From Alphaproteobacteria bacterium (GTDB lineage: Bacteria > Pseudomonadota > Alphaproteobacteria > Caulobacterales > Hyphomonadaceae): 32,566 nt of DNA. Shown piece by piece: positions 1 to 8,409 of the stretch (position 1 is the first letter of the stretch; each line of letters begins with the position of its first letter). Position numbers and translations under genes: made by a program. The stretch lies in contig JAGWYJ010000039.1 in assembly GCA_018969425.1 (NCBI GenBank), forward strand, positions 1 to 32,566. The letters are read 5' to 3'. The notes under the pieces are model-generated. The model did no database searches. It was not told where the DNA came from and saw nothing but the letters and a program-made list of their open reading frames with translations.

Positions 1-284
1 GGTCCGTTGCGGGAGGCCTGCATGCAGGCGGGTGAGAATTGGAGGGCTTCCCGCTCTCCCTCCCACGAGGCGGCTGGCTGCGGCGGCGCCCAGCGTCGCT
101 CTCCGACCGGCGCCGCGGCGTAGGGAACGCCTTTGTAGCTGGCCACTCCCTCCGTCGCGTCCCCGATCAGTATGCCGCTGGCGGTTTGCGTCCGGATCGG
201 CTCGGCCATCGCGGTCTGGACCGACGGCCCGAGCGCAAGGCCGAACGCCAGAAAGGCAATCGCGCTCCGTCGAATGAAGGTCAT
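1..284 (-). CDS. Type-B carboxylesterase/lipase, N-terminal fragment (runs off window)
   Basis: This reading frame is open from an ATG at 284 down to base 1, so about 94 residues are visible and the gene is cut by the window edge. It begins with a signal peptide (basic MTFIRRS, a hydrophobic stretch, then a probable cut after TAMA). The mature start carries the hallmark of the carboxylesterase type B family: a short beta-hairpin with GILIGD, then YKGVPYAAAPVGERRWAPPQ, then a WEGEREA-like segment and a Cys before MQ, which in this family forms the first disulphide. The catalytic Ser, Glu and His lie outside the window. A purine-rich ribosome binding site (AGGGGAGAGAG) sits just before the ATG. 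The product should be an exported serine esterase; its substrate cannot be told from this fragment. Confidence 0.85.
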   Translation of the reverse strand, partial: MTFIRRSAIAFLAFGLALGPSVQTAMAEPIRTQTASGILIGDATEGVASYKGVPYAAAPVGERRWAPPQPAASWEGEREALQFSPACMQASRNG

Positions 285-591
285 GTCTCTCTCCCCTGTC
301 GCCGGCTGTTGATGTCCCGGCTTTGAGTGATGATTAGGCTGTCTTTTCGGCCGGATCATGTTCTTTTTTCAGAATCGGTCCGCCAAAATAATTGAGAGCC
401 TCGCCGCGAAGTCTTTGACTTCAGAGCGACACGACGGGAAGGCGGCCGGACCACTCGGACCGGTCTGGAAAATCGTTCAGGAGGAGCCGGGTGACGGGTC
501 GACGATTAGGGAGCGGCGCTGAGGCCGACGCCTGCGTAAGTTGATCTGAACCAGGACGCGGCGCGCCCCGGTTCAGACCAGACCCGTCGGA
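285..591. other. Gene-free stretch between esterase and dienelactone hydrolase genes
   Basis: I see no convincing gene here on either strand. It should hold the promoter of the esterase gene (minus strand), but I cannot pick a clear -35/-10 pair. The only structure noted is the inverted repeat listed separately at 546-576. Confidence 0.5.
546..576 (-). terminator. Possible hairpin downstream of the dienelactone hydrolase gene
   Basis: Arms CTGAACC (546-552) and GGTTCAG (570-576) are perfectly complementary around a GC-rich 17-nt loop. The hairpin lies 15 nt past the stop codon of the minus-strand hydrolase gene. No T-run follows it, so it is at best a weak or factor-assisted terminator or an mRNA 3'-end stabiliser. 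Confidence 0.3.
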
Positions 592-1467
592 TCAGGCGAG
601 AGCGGTTTCAAAGAGCGCGAGCAGACGGCTCCACGCCTTCTCGGCAGACGCCTCATTGTAGACAGCTGAATCGATCGCGCACCAGCCGTGCATCGCTCCG
701 GTATAGACCTCGATCTCCGCCGGCAGCTTGGCTGCGTCGAAGGCTTCCCGCAATGTCGTCTTCGCGGCCGGGTCTGACTTGTCGTCATTGTCCGCGATTG
801 CGATCAGAAAGCTGGCTTTCATGCTCGGAACCAGCAGGTGCGGGCTGTCGGCGCTCTTGGTTGCAAGTCCGCCGCCGTGGAATGATCCGCCCGCGCCGAT
901 ACGATCGGGGACCGCCGCCGCGGTTCTCATCGTCATCGGACCGCCCATGCAGTAGCCGGTGGTGCCGATCCTGCGCTTCGTGTCGACAGATTTCTGGCTG
1001 TCCAGGAATTTGACGAAGGCGACCGCATCCGTCCGGTTGGTCGCGGGCGTCAGAGACTGATAGAGAGGCATCAGGACAGCGCGGGTTGCTGGATCCTGGA
1101 AACTCGCGCCTTCGGCGGTGACCGGCGCCGGCGCCTTGCGATAATAGGGGTTTACGACCAGCACAGAGTATCCGGACTGCGCGAGGCGCTTGCCCATGAT
1201 CCTGAAGGCGGTCCGAAGGCCGAGGATATCCGGCCAGACGATGACCGCAGGATGCTTCCCTCCCGCCGGATGAACGAAGTAGCAGTCAGCCACGCCATCG
1301 GGCGTCTGAACCTTCACCTCGGCCTCGACGACGTCCTGCGCGTTCGCAGGCGGCGTCGCGCAGGCGGCCAGCGTGGCGGCTGACAGCACGGTGAAGCCGC
1401 GCCTCGACAGATCGCCGGATGATTTCAGAAACTCTTCGTTGTCCTGAACTGTATGCTCATCACACAT
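592..1467 (-). CDS. Exported dienelactone hydrolase family protein (Tat-type/lipoprotein leader)
   Basis: An alpha/beta-hydrolase of the dienelactone hydrolase (carboxymethylenebutenolidase) family, about 291 residues. The leader has a twin-arginine motif (SRRGFTVL) followed by a lipobox-like LAAC, so the protein is probably exported folded and perhaps lipid-anchored, unlike the cytoplasmic enzymes of aromatic degradation. The Cys nucleophile is in the elbow GYCMGG (about residue 173). A likely acid is the Asp in IADNDD (about 226) and the His is in GAMHGW (about 260). I chose the ATG at 1467 because GGTGGAG lies 6-7 nt before it; an upstream GTG at 1479 has no such site. The neighbours are an esterase fragment and a small exported protein, so no pathway can be read from context. 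The true substrate is unknown; such exported members are often annotated only to family. Confidence 0.85.
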   Translation of the reverse strand: MCDEHTVQDNEEFLKSSGDLSRRGFTVLSAATLAACATPPANAQDVVEAEVKVQTPDGVADCYFVHPAGGKHPAVIVWPDILGLRTAFRIMGKRLAQSGYSVLVVNPYYRKAPAPVTAEGASFQDPATRAVLMPLYQSLTPATNRTDAVAFVKFLDSQKSVDTKRRIGTTGYCMGGPMTMRTAAAVPDRIGAGGSFHGGGLATKSADSPHLLVPSMKASFLIAIADNDDKSDPAAKTTLREAFDAAKLPAEIEVYTGAMHGWCAIDSAVYNEASAEKAWSRLLALFETALA

Positions 1468-1632
1468 GTCGATCTCCACCCTGCTGCATCCGGCGTCATC
1501 GAGTGGCCGGACAATTCTCCTGAGCCTACACAGGCCCTGTCTGGCTCGGCAATTGAAAATTAGAGCCGTGACGACCTCGTGAGAATGCCCGATCCGCCTG
1601 TGAGCCGGCAGAGAGCAGGCAGACGGGGAGGG

Positions 1633-1986
1633 TCAGTGGCTGTGCCCGCCGCGCCCGCAGGACAGATGACGCGCGTGTCCCTCCATCCACATCAGCTGGA
1701 CGCCGGCGCTCCAGACCAGCGTGTGGGCCCCGTCGCTCCAGGTGATACGCACCGGTCCTGGTTCGAGGGGCTGGATGGGAAGGGCGTGACGTCCGCCCTC
1801 GAGGGCGACCACGGCGACGGAGCCCGCGGCATCGCTTGTGAATGCGATGGCCATCTCTTCCCCGCCCGCGCACTTGAAACGGGAAGCCTCGCGCATGTCG
1901 ATGTCGGCCCCGGGAGGCGCGGCGAGGGCTCCGGGCGCCAAGAGGGCGAAGCTAAGCGCTGCGATTTGCAGGCGGGAGAGAGGCAT
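1633..1986 (-). CDS. Small secreted protein, MliC-like (C-type lysozyme inhibitor fold?)
   Basis: A 117-residue protein with a clear signal peptide (MPLSRLQIAALSFALLAPGALA, probable cut after ALA). The mature part is about 95 residues with one Cys near the start (FKCAGGEE) and one near the end (HLSCGRGG), several short strands, and a WSDGAHTLVWS stretch followed by LMWMEGHARHL. This layout resembles the MliC/PliC family of periplasmic lysozyme inhibitors, in which an N-terminal Cys pairs with a C-terminal Cys and a glycine-rich strand precedes a Trp-x-x-Gly element. The match is by pattern only. The C-terminus GRGGHSH could bind metal. It lies 147 nt downstream of gspN in the same direction and may have its own promoter; AGGAAAGGA precedes the ATG. 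Confidence 0.6.
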   Translation of the reverse strand: MPLSRLQIAALSFALLAPGALAAPPGADIDMREASRFKCAGGEEMAIAFTSDAAGSVAVVALEGGRHALPIQPLEPGPVRITWSDGAHTLVWSAGVQLMWMEGHARHLSCGRGGHSH

Positions 1987-2133
1987 GCCGGCAGGTCCTT
2001 TCCTGGCAAAGCCGCCTCCACCGGGCCTGGGCAGGCTGGCCGGGGCGTCATGTCGACAGAGTTGACCGAAGCGGAAGGTTCGTCAAACCGGATTTATCGA
2101 GGGGTGTCCAAGCGGGGGCTCCGCCCTGACGGT

Positions 2134-2775
2134 TCAGGGGACGAGTGAAGAGAAAAGGGCCTTGAGGGTCGGGTCGTCCGTCTCCGCGGAGATGGACGGC
2201 TCTCCTCCCGGACCCATGCGAAACGAAAGCTGCGCGCGCGCCTGCGAGCCCTCAAAGCCGGCGTCTGAAACAATCAGCCCGTTCAGGCATGCGATCGGGC
2301 CGCGAACGGCCCCGGGAAGCCGTGATCCGTCATCCTCCAGGCGGAATTCGCCACTCGCCTCGAGGCATCCGGTGGACGTGAAACGTCCTGCCCCGCCATT
2401 CACGCGGAGAATCAGGCCCTGAGGAACGTTGGCGAGCAGCCCTGACAGGTCGGTCGCGACGGTGACATTCTCGACCAAAGCGCCCTGACCGTCGACCCCA
2501 ACGCGGAATGATCGCACGGGGCCCGAGGCGGAGACGTTCATCCTGACCATGCCCTGCAGCAGACTGAGGGGATCGAGAGAGAGTTTCATATCGCCAAGCG
2601 CGATCCCGCCGAGGCTGACCGTCGTCAGGGTTCCTGACCAGATGGTTCCGGAGGCGCGGACCACAGACAGCCCGGGGGCCCGCTCCAGGAGAGGCCCGGC
2701 CAACAGGCTGAGGGGAGCAAGGGCGATGCAAAACACGATGAAGGTGACGAGCAGGGCAAGCCAGCGGAGTCCCAT
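2134..2775 (-). CDS. gspN: Type II secretion system protein N (GspN)
   Basis: A 213-residue protein with one N-terminal membrane helix (about residues 5-27) and a beta-rich periplasmic part matching the T2SS N family. Typical features are the 'RASGTIWSGTL' segment after the helix and the alternating hydrophobic strands that follow. GspN is an accessory inner-membrane component found in a subset of T2SS clusters and is always the last gene, as here. Its ATG shares one base with the stop of gspM (TGATG), so it is translationally coupled. It is the end of the long minus-strand operon; only a weak 4-bp stem follows the stop. Confidence 0.85.
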   Translation of the reverse strand: MGLRWLALLVTFIVFCIALAPLSLLAGPLLERAPGLSVVRASGTIWSGTLTTVSLGGIALGDMKLSLDPLSLLQGMVRMNVSASGPVRSFRVGVDGQGALVENVTVATDLSGLLANVPQGLILRVNGGAGRFTSTGCLEASGEFRLEDDGSRLPGAVRGPIACLNGLIVSDAGFEGSQARAQLSFRMGPGGEPSISAETDDPTLKALFSSLVP

Positions 2776-3257
2776 CAGATAAGTCCTTCACTGAGACGGA
2801 TGCGGGCGGTCACTCCGGCGCCGGATGCGCGCTCGATCGTCAGGGCTTCCAGGCTGAGGCCTGTCCGTTCGCCGGCGATCTCGATCCATGCGAGAACGGC
2901 CGCCGACGAGGGTGACGCCAGTGTGATCGCAAGGCCGGCCTCGTCCCGATCCGCGCCCAGGAGCTGAACGCCCGTCTGTGCGGACACCTCCTGCAGAGTG
3001 ATGGTCAGCGCCTCGCCGGCTGCTGAGGCTCTGGCGGCGCGCTGCGCGCGGATCATCGCCGAAAGCGACTGCGCGTCAGCGAGGTCCGAGGCGGCGAGGC
3101 GGCTGCGATCCGAGGCGCTGCGCTCGGCGGCGACCCCTGGAGACCAGAGGCCGTAATACAGCCCCGACGGTATGGCCAGAGCGAGGGCCAGGGCGATGAG
3201 GAGCCGTTCGCGCGGACTGCGCTGCGACCAGCCTTTTTGGATTAGCGAGGACATCAT
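2775..3257 (-). CDS. gspM: Type II secretion system protein M (GspM)
   Basis: A 160-residue bitopic protein. A short cytoplasmic tail (WSQRSPRERLLI) leads into a single membrane helix (about 19-37, LLIALALALAIPSGLYYGLW). An Ala/Arg-rich helical region follows (about 45-85) and then a small ferredoxin-like periplasmic domain. GspM partners GspL in the inner-membrane platform. The start overlaps the gspL stop by 4 nt (ATGA), and a second Met follows immediately. Sequence conservation in this family is low, so the call rests on size, topology and position between gspL and gspN. Confidence 0.85.
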   Translation of the reverse strand: MMSSLIQKGWSQRSPRERLLIALALALAIPSGLYYGLWSPGVAAERSASDRSRLAASDLADAQSLSAMIRAQRAARASAAGEALTITLQEVSAQTGVQLLGADRDEAGLAITLASPSSAAVLAWIEIAGERTGLSLEALTIERASGAGVTARIRLSEGLI

Positions 3258-4336
3258 GGCGCGCTCCGGACCTGGAATTCCAGAAAGTCGGGGCGCTCGG
3301 CGACCGGAGAGACCGGATCCGTCATCTCGGCGCCGGAAGCTGTAAGAGACGCTCGCAAGCCGGAAAAGTCTGTTCCCGAAGCCGCTTCGAGTCGCACCGT
3401 CAGCGCCTCCCCGGCTCGTCCTTCGAGAGCGATCATGCGCACGGAAGGAAGCTTCCCCAGCTCCGCGATCAGGACCCGGCTCAGCGTCGTCACCCGCTTG
3501 CCGTTGAGATGAGAGGTCATCTGCTCGGCCAGCTGCGCCCGGGCGTTCACCAGTTTTGCGCCTGTCGGCAGAGTTCCGAGCGCCAGATCTGCCGCGGCCC
3601 TGCGAAGGGACGCAGCCTGCCCATCCTGACGAATGGCCGAGACCATGGGGATGGCCGCAGTGATCGCCCCGGCGAGGATCAGACCGGCGGCCAGACGCTG
3701 CAGGGCGCCAGCGTGCTTCGAGGCCTCGATCCGGCCGAGGGCCGGATCGAAGTGAAGCTCGGTCAGGACACGTCCCGAACGTATCGCCTCCCGAACGTCC
3801 GTCTCGAGGTCGCGCTCCGCGACGGTCTGCCCGCTGAACAGGATACGGGAGAGATCCTCTTCGCAGGAAAAGCCCCGCTCGGATCCTCTTGCAATGAGCC
3901 TGTCCTCACGCAGGGCCGCTGACCACTCCGATGTTGAGGGCTCCTGTAAAAGACAACATTCGGGCATGATGCGGTCGGGAACAAAGCCCCGTGCGCGGGC
4001 GGCGGCAAGCTGGGCTTCCAGATCCCGCCTTGAGGCGACGCTGACCAGGGCCATGCCCCCGGTCGCCGGTCCGAGGGCGACAACGCATCCCTCAGGCGGT
4101 TCTGCGAGATCGTCAGCCAGATCGAGGAGTGCGGCGGCTCTTTGCTGCGCCGGCGTCTCCCCGCGAAGCGTCATCCGACGGACCGGGCATGTCTCTCCGG
4201 GCGCCACGAGAATGCACAGGCGCCCTTTTCCTGCAGGGGGTCGTTCTGCATGCTGGACTGTTCCTGATGGGGTCGACCAGACATAGCGCCATGCGCCGCC
4301 TGCGACCGGGGGGAGGGCGAGACAGACTGGCGTCAT
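3254..4336 (-). CDS. gspL: Type II secretion system protein L (GspL)
   Basis: About 360 residues. The N-terminal half is the actin-like cytoplasmic domain that docks the GspE ATPase. A membrane helix follows at about 214-232 (LAAGLILAGAITAAIPMVSA), then a periplasmic ferredoxin-like domain ending in LEFQVRSAP. I place the start at the ATG at 4336, whose ATGA overlaps the gspK stop by 4 nt and is preceded by GGAG nine bases upstream. An in-frame ATG at 4351 would add five residues and reach further into gspK. Together with GspM, GspF and GspC it forms the inner-membrane platform. Confidence 0.9.
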   Translation of the reverse strand: MTPVCLALPPVAGGAWRYVWSTPSGTVQHAERPPAGKGRLCILVAPGETCPVRRMTLRGETPAQQRAAALLDLADDLAEPPEGCVVALGPATGGMALVSVASRRDLEAQLAAARARGFVPDRIMPECCLLQEPSTSEWSAALREDRLIARGSERGFSCEEDLSRILFSGQTVAERDLETDVREAIRSGRVLTELHFDPALGRIEASKHAGALQRLAAGLILAGAITAAIPMVSAIRQDGQAASLRRAAADLALGTLPTGAKLVNARAQLAEQMTSHLNGKRVTTLSRVLIAELGKLPSVRMIALEGRAGEALTVRLEAASGTDFSGLRASLTASGAEMTDPVSPVAERPDFLEFQVRSAP

Positions 4337-5322
4337 GGCGCATCGCTCCATCGTCGTGCAATCGGCCGCGCGGCGCCGTCTCTAAGGTCCAGGATTTCGC
4401 TCATCACGATGTCGGCGTCCAGATGGGTGATCTCCGCCGTCAGTTCGATGAACCGGGTCTTCAGACTCAGGGCTTCCATCGCTTCCTGCGGGAGTTCCAT
4501 ACTCCTGAGTTCGCGATGAGCGAAGAACTCCCCAAGACTTTTCCAGCCCTCGGCGGGACGGCTCCTGAGCACTTCCTCCGCTGCGCCTTCAGAAAGTCTC
4601 CCCAGAAGCGCAGCGGACAGGATCCTCGCCTGATCTGGTCTCAGAGTATTGATGCTGAGGGGCGAGGGGCCGGTGACGGGAAGGGTGCAGATATACGGGC
4701 GCAGGAGCGCATAGATCTCTGGTGTGAACCCCCGGATCGCCCGCAGTTCGGAGAGTTCGGAAAGGGGTTCTCCGCCGGTCAGGTATCGTCCTGCGCTCTG
4801 ACGATAGGCGATATCGTCTCCCGTGACCGCCGAACTCGAAGAGGCCGTATCCATCCACGCTCCGAGCGCCGCCACCAGCTCCTCGGCCTGGACGCTGGAG
4901 ATGCCGAGGCCGGTCATCAGTTCGCGCACCTGCGCCGATCCGGTGGGATTGATCGCGTAGATATCGCCCGCGCCGGAGACCACGCTGTTGAGGTTGATGC
5001 ATGAGCCGCCATCAACGGCCGATATCCTCATCAGGCCCTGATCCAGCGGGAAGGTCGCCTGCAGGGGGCCGGCCGCCAGAAGCGCCGTGAGTTCACCGGA
5101 TCGTTCAAGGCGCTGGGCGGATGAACGGGCATAGGCGTCGGCTCCTATGGCCAGCCATTGCGCCTGCATCTGGCTGGACAGGTTGGCGTCGAGACGTTGC
5201 GTTCGTCTCATGGTCTCCATCATCAGGGCGGCGAGCGAGGCGAGGGCGGCGACAATCACCAGCGCGGTCAGCAGGGCCGCTCCGCTTTGGGACGTGGACG
5301 GAAGTGTTCGTGTCGACCTCAT
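4333..5322 (-). CDS. gspK: Minor pseudopilin GspK
   Basis: A 329-residue large minor pseudopilin. The leader ends in SQSG, followed by the hydrophobic helix AALLTALVIVAALASLAALM. Position 5 after the cut is Thr rather than Glu, which is the known peculiarity of GspK. GspK caps the tip of the pseudopilus with GspI and GspJ and lacks the Glu5 needed to dock under another subunit. The bulky domain inserted after the helix contains the INLNSV and SINTL segments typical of the family. Its start overlaps the gspJ stop by 4 nt and its stop overlaps gspL. Confidence 0.92.
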   Translation of the reverse strand: MRSTRTLPSTSQSGAALLTALVIVAALASLAALMMETMRRTQRLDANLSSQMQAQWLAIGADAYARSSAQRLERSGELTALLAAGPLQATFPLDQGLMRISAVDGGSCINLNSVVSGAGDIYAINPTGSAQVRELMTGLGISSVQAEELVAALGAWMDTASSSSAVTGDDIAYRQSAGRYLTGGEPLSELSELRAIRGFTPEIYALLRPYICTLPVTGPSPLSINTLRPDQARILSAALLGRLSEGAAEEVLRSRPAEGWKSLGEFFAHRELRSMELPQEAMEALSLKTRFIELTAEITHLDADIVMSEILDLRDGAARPIARRWSDAP

Positions 5323-5906
5323 GCGCCGCCCCCGGGAATGAGGAAGAGCTGATCGAAGTCGCCGTCAGGCCCGAGATCGATCTGCAGACGCACGGCCCGT
5401 GGAAGGGGCCGTTCGGGAGAGCCTGGCCATCCTGAGACCCATTCATCTCCTTCCAGATAGCTGAGGGTCACAGCCCGAACTCCTGACAGGAGAGGCTGGG
5501 TGGAGGCGGGCGGCGCGCCGTCGACGAACCGGCGGGACCGTCGCTCGATCACGCCTGCCTCGATGCGGTACTCGACGCTCTGCACGTCAGGTCGATCGTC
5601 CGTCACCAGACCATTTGCGCCGCGTCGCACGAGCAAGAGGAAGGACCCCTCACCCTGAAGGCTCCGTCCCTGGAGGGCGGTCTGTGGCTTGCTCCCGTCC
5701 TCGGCCCGGGCTCGCCGGCTGGCCGCCTGAGTGAGGTCGAAGGAGAGCGCAGCCTGCAGACGCACCAGCTCGCCTGTGCGCAGCTCCCGCGTTTCAATCG
5801 TCTCCCGCGCATCCATGGCGTAGCCCGTCAGAAAGACGGATCCGACCGCCAGCAGCGACAGTGCGGCCATGGCGACAAGCAGTTCGACGAGCGAAAATCC
5901 TTTCAT
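5319..5906 (-). CDS. gspJ: Minor pseudopilin GspJ
   Basis: A 195-residue type IV-pilin-like protein with a very short leader: MKG, then FSLVELLVAM. The prepilin peptidase cuts after the Gly and Glu5 is present. The C-terminal part has the GspJ-type segment with VEYRIEAGVIERRSRRF and a final strand rich in charged residues. It belongs to the GspI-J-K tip complex of the pseudopilus. Start and stop overlap gspI and gspK by 4 nt each, implying tight translational coupling. Confidence 0.92.
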   Translation of the reverse strand: MKGFSLVELLVAMAALSLLAVGSVFLTGYAMDARETIETRELRTGELVRLQAALSFDLTQAASRRARAEDGSKPQTALQGRSLQGEGSFLLLVRRGANGLVTDDRPDVQSVEYRIEAGVIERRSRRFVDGAPPASTQPLLSGVRAVTLSYLEGDEWVSGWPGSPERPLPRAVRLQIDLGPDGDFDQLFLIPGGGA

Positions 5907-6277
5907 GGAAGGGCCATGAAGCTGGTCAGATTGAAGACGACCTGTCCCCGGGCCTCGGCCCGAACCTCGATATCAACCCTCAGCATGCCGGCGCCTGGGG
6001 CGGGCGAGACGGTCTGGGTCCATTCGAAGTCCTGATTGAGCGCGCTTTCGCGCCCCTGTGTCCGCCCTTGCGGCGGAGGTGAAAGACGCGCCAGTGTCTC
6101 CACCATCCGGTTCTGTGCGACAAGGCGCGCCAGCACTCGTTCTGAAGCGGCGCCCTGCGCGCGTGCGCCGCCCTCGATGGCGTTGATCATCGCCGCCGCC
6201 GCCAGCGCGACGACAGTAATCGCCACCATGACTTCCAGGAGAGAGAAACCTCTGTCTGCTGCGGGTCTGTCACTCAC
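5903..6277 (-). CDS. gspI: Minor pseudopilin GspI (probable GTG start)
   Basis: A small pilin-like protein. The leader ends in ADRG, followed by FSLLEVMVAITVVALA with Glu5. The remaining ~100 residues fit the GspI family (AQNRMVETL region, then a DFEWTQTV strand and a final VDIEVRAEARGQ strand). I favour the GTG at 6277: an excellent GGGAGG lies six bases before it, the overlap with gspH is only 8 nt, and the leader becomes a normal ten residues, giving about 124 aa. The ATG at 6304 would need a 35-nt overlap with gspH. Confidence 0.88.
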   Translation of the reverse strand: MSDRPAADRGFSLLEVMVAITVVALAAAAMINAIEGGARAQGAASERVLARLVAQNRMVETLARLSPPPQGRTQGRESALNQDFEWTQTVSPAPGAGMLRVDIEVRAEARGQVVFNLTSFMALP

Positions 6278-6767
6278 CGACCGCCTCCCGGAGGATGCGG
6301 CCATCGCCCGTGACGGTAAGGTCGTAGGCGCGCCCGTCTCTGAACAGGGTCAGCCGGGCTCCTTCGGTGAGCCCGGTCGCATCAAACACGATCGCCCCCT
6401 CCGGCCCGCTCTCGCCGATCTGAAGCGATGAACCGGCAACCCAGGGCGTCGGGGTTCCGGACGGATCGAGGGCCGTCCACCCGGCTCGCGTCCTGACCTT
6501 TCGCTCATAGCCTTCTGAGGAGAACAGGACCTGGACCGCCCGGTTCCGGATGAGCGCGGCGTCCCGCGCCCCGGAGATCGAGGCGGCGAGGCGATCGACC
6601 TCGCGCCCCAGCGTCTCGCGTGGCCCGCCCAGGGTCAGCATTGCGCCCGCGGTGATGAGGCCCATGATAAACAGCGCCGTCATCATCTCTATGAGAGAGA
6701 AGCCCTCATCCGCTCGGCGCGGAGTGTTCCTGTCAGGATCGGCGTCTGCGACGAACAGGCTCGGCAT
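6270..6767 (-). CDS. gspH: Minor pseudopilin GspH
   Basis: About 165 residues. A longish leader rich in Asp and Arg ends in ADEG, followed by FSLIEMMTALFIMGL with Glu5. The rest matches GspH: the helix continues through VDRLAASISGARDAALIRNRAVQVLF, followed by beta strands and a C-terminal ILREAVGE. GspH links the pseudopilus tip to the GspG shaft. The start is uncertain. The ATG at 6767 leaves a 5-nt gap to gspG; a TTG at 6776 would overlap the gspG stop by 4 nt, as the other genes in this operon do. Neither has a strong ribosome binding site. Confidence 0.9.
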   Translation of the reverse strand: MPSLFVADADPDRNTPRRADEGFSLIEMMTALFIMGLITAGAMLTLGGPRETLGREVDRLAASISGARDAALIRNRAVQVLFSSEGYERKVRTRAGWTALDPSGTPTPWVAGSSLQIGESGPEGAIVFDATGLTEGARLTLFRDGRAYDLTVTGDGRILREAVGE

Positions 6768-6772
6768 GGCGA

Positions 6773-7261
6773 TCAATCAGGCGATCCAGCAGGTCCGATG
6801 TCGGCATCAAGCCCCGATCCGCCTTCAAGTCCGTCCGCACCCAGCGAACGGATCTCGAACGCCCCGTTTCGTCCTGGGGCCGCATAAACATAGGGCTGCC
6901 CCCACGGGTCGTCCGGAAGTCGACGAATGTATCCGCCTTCCCGATAGAGTTCCGGGCGGCGAAGATCTCCCGGGGCTGTCACCAGGGCTTCAAGACCCTG
7001 TGCGGTCGTCGGGTAGGAGAACATGTCGAGACGAAAACTTTCGATCGCCTGTTCGAGGATCGCAATATCTGTCCGGGCCTTTTCCACCATCGCCTTATCC
7101 CGGCTCGGCAGGACGTTAATCAGGACAATCGTCGACAGAAGGCCGATGATGACGATGGTCACCATCAGCTCGATGAGACTGAAACCCGCTTGACGGCTCA
7201 GACGGCGCCGAGCGTGTTGATCTGCAGGATCGGAAGCAGGATGGACAGGATCACAAGGCAT
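6773..7261 (-). CDS. gspG: Major pseudopilin GspG
   Basis: The major subunit of the T2SS pseudopilus. The leader ends in RQAG, followed by FSLIELMVTIVIIGLLSTIV with Glu5. The mature protein shows the classic GspG signatures: a DIAILEQAIESFRLD helix, the YPTTAQGLEALV motif, the PDDPWGQPY motif, and a C-terminal Ca2+-binding loop with the acidic SLGADGLEGG region. The ATG at 7261 has GGGAGG six bases upstream but lies 64 nt inside gspF, giving a 26-residue leader. The only in-frame codon at the normal overlap distance is a CTG at 7201. The ATG is kept. Confidence 0.94.
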   Translation of the reverse strand: MPCDPVHPASDPADQHARRRLSRQAGFSLIELMVTIVIIGLLSTIVLINVLPSRDKAMVEKARTDIAILEQAIESFRLDMFSYPTTAQGLEALVTAPGDLRRPELYREGGYIRRLPDDPWGQPYVYAAPGRNGAFEIRSLGADGLEGGSGLDADIGPAGSPD

Positions 7262-8409
7262 ACGACGCCTCCCATGATAACGATGATTGCAGGTTCTAGC
7301 AGGCTGAGACCGACCGCGGTCGCCGTCCGGAATTCGCGTTCGAGATAGTCCGCGGCTCTCTCGAGCATCGCCTCCAGGCGGCCGCTCGTCTCGCCGCTCG
7401 CGGTCAGATAGACCAGGAGCGGCGGAAAGACCCCGGTGCGCTTCATGGCGGCCGACAATCCTGAACCCTCGCGCACTGACGTCGCCATCTGCGCCGCCGC
7501 CTGCCGCAGAACGGCGTTTCCGTTGGCGCGGCCGGCAAGTTCGAGGGCTTCGAGAACAGGCAGGCCGCTGGCGATCATCGTTGCAAGTGACCGCGACAGG
7601 TGGGCGGCCTCCACCTGTCGCAGAAGCGGGCCGATGAGAGGGAGCGACAGTGCGATCCCATCCGCCTTAAGTCTGATCGCCGGACGCGACAGGGCCCACG
7701 CGCAGGTGACGATGGTCAGGACGATCACGATGGCGAGAAGCCATCCCCAGTCCACCAGAAATCGTGAGAGGCCGATGATTGCAAGGGTGAGGCCCGGGAG
7801 CTCCTGTCCTGAGACGTTGAACTGGTCGACGACCCTGGGAACGACGAAGGTCATGAGGGCGGTGATCACCGCCATCGCCACCACAGCGAGGACAATGGGA
7901 TAGACCAGAGCGGTCGTGATCTTCGAACGGATCTCCTGCTGGGCTTCCAGAAGATCGGCGAGCCGTTCAAGGATGACCGGCAGCGAGCCGGAGGCTTCTC
8001 CTGCCGAGACCATAGCCCGATAGGTCGCCGGAAAGGCCCGGCCCGAGCGCGTCATGGCGTCCGAGAGGCGCAGGCCCTCGAGAACGCCTGCATGTGTCAG
8101 AGCCAGGACCTTGCGCGACCTGATGTCGGCGGTCTGCTCGGCGAGGGTCCGAAGCGCCTCTTCCAGAGGCGCGACGCTTGCGAGCGTCGAGAGCTGGCGT
8201 GTGATCAGAGCAAGGGATTTCGCCGACAGGCCGGGACCGCCGCCCTGAGCGACGGCTTCGGATCCCGTCCTCGAAACGGCGTGAATGGTGCTGAGTAGAA
8301 GACCCTGAGACTGCAGCAGAGCGCGCAGGGCATCGACATCCGCCGCCGTCAACCTCCGGCGACGGGTCCGGCCCTCACGGTCGATGACGGAGCATTCATA
8401 CGTCCGCAT
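7198..8409 (-). CDS. gspF: T2SS inner-membrane platform protein GspF
   Basis: A 403-residue polytopic protein with two copies of the T2SSF domain. The first begins near LALITRQLSTLASV (about 66) and the second near VEAAHLSRSLATMIASGLPVLEALE (about 272). Hydrophobic segments lie at about 166-195, 222-245 and 370-397. The motif SAGEASGSLPVILERLADLLE in the first repeat and TASGETSGRLEAMLERAADYLE in the second are typical of the family. GspF sits in the centre of the inner-membrane platform and couples the GspE ATPase to pseudopilus assembly. The start lies 14 nt inside the gspE end, with GGGAGG nine bases before it. Confidence 0.95.
   Translation of the reverse strand: MRTYECSVIDREGRTRRRRLTAADVDALRALLQSQGLLLSTIHAVSRTGSEAVAQGGGPGLSAKSLALITRQLSTLASVAPLEEALRTLAEQTADIRSRKVLALTHAGVLEGLRLSDAMTRSGRAFPATYRAMVSAGEASGSLPVILERLADLLEAQQEIRSKITTALVYPIVLAVVAMAVITALMTFVVPRVVDQFNVSGQELPGLTLAIIGLSRFLVDWGWLLAIVIVLTIVTCAWALSRPAIRLKADGIALSLPLIGPLLRQVEAAHLSRSLATMIASGLPVLEALELAGRANGNAVLRQAAAQMATSVREGSGLSAAMKRTGVFPPLLVYLTASGETSGRLEAMLERAADYLEREFRTATAVGLSLLEPAIIVIMGGVVCLVILSILLPILQINTLGAV

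Noticed and set aside
2115-2127. Short stem GGGC/GCCC after gspN as an operon terminator
   Set aside because: Only four base pairs and no T-run; too weak to call.
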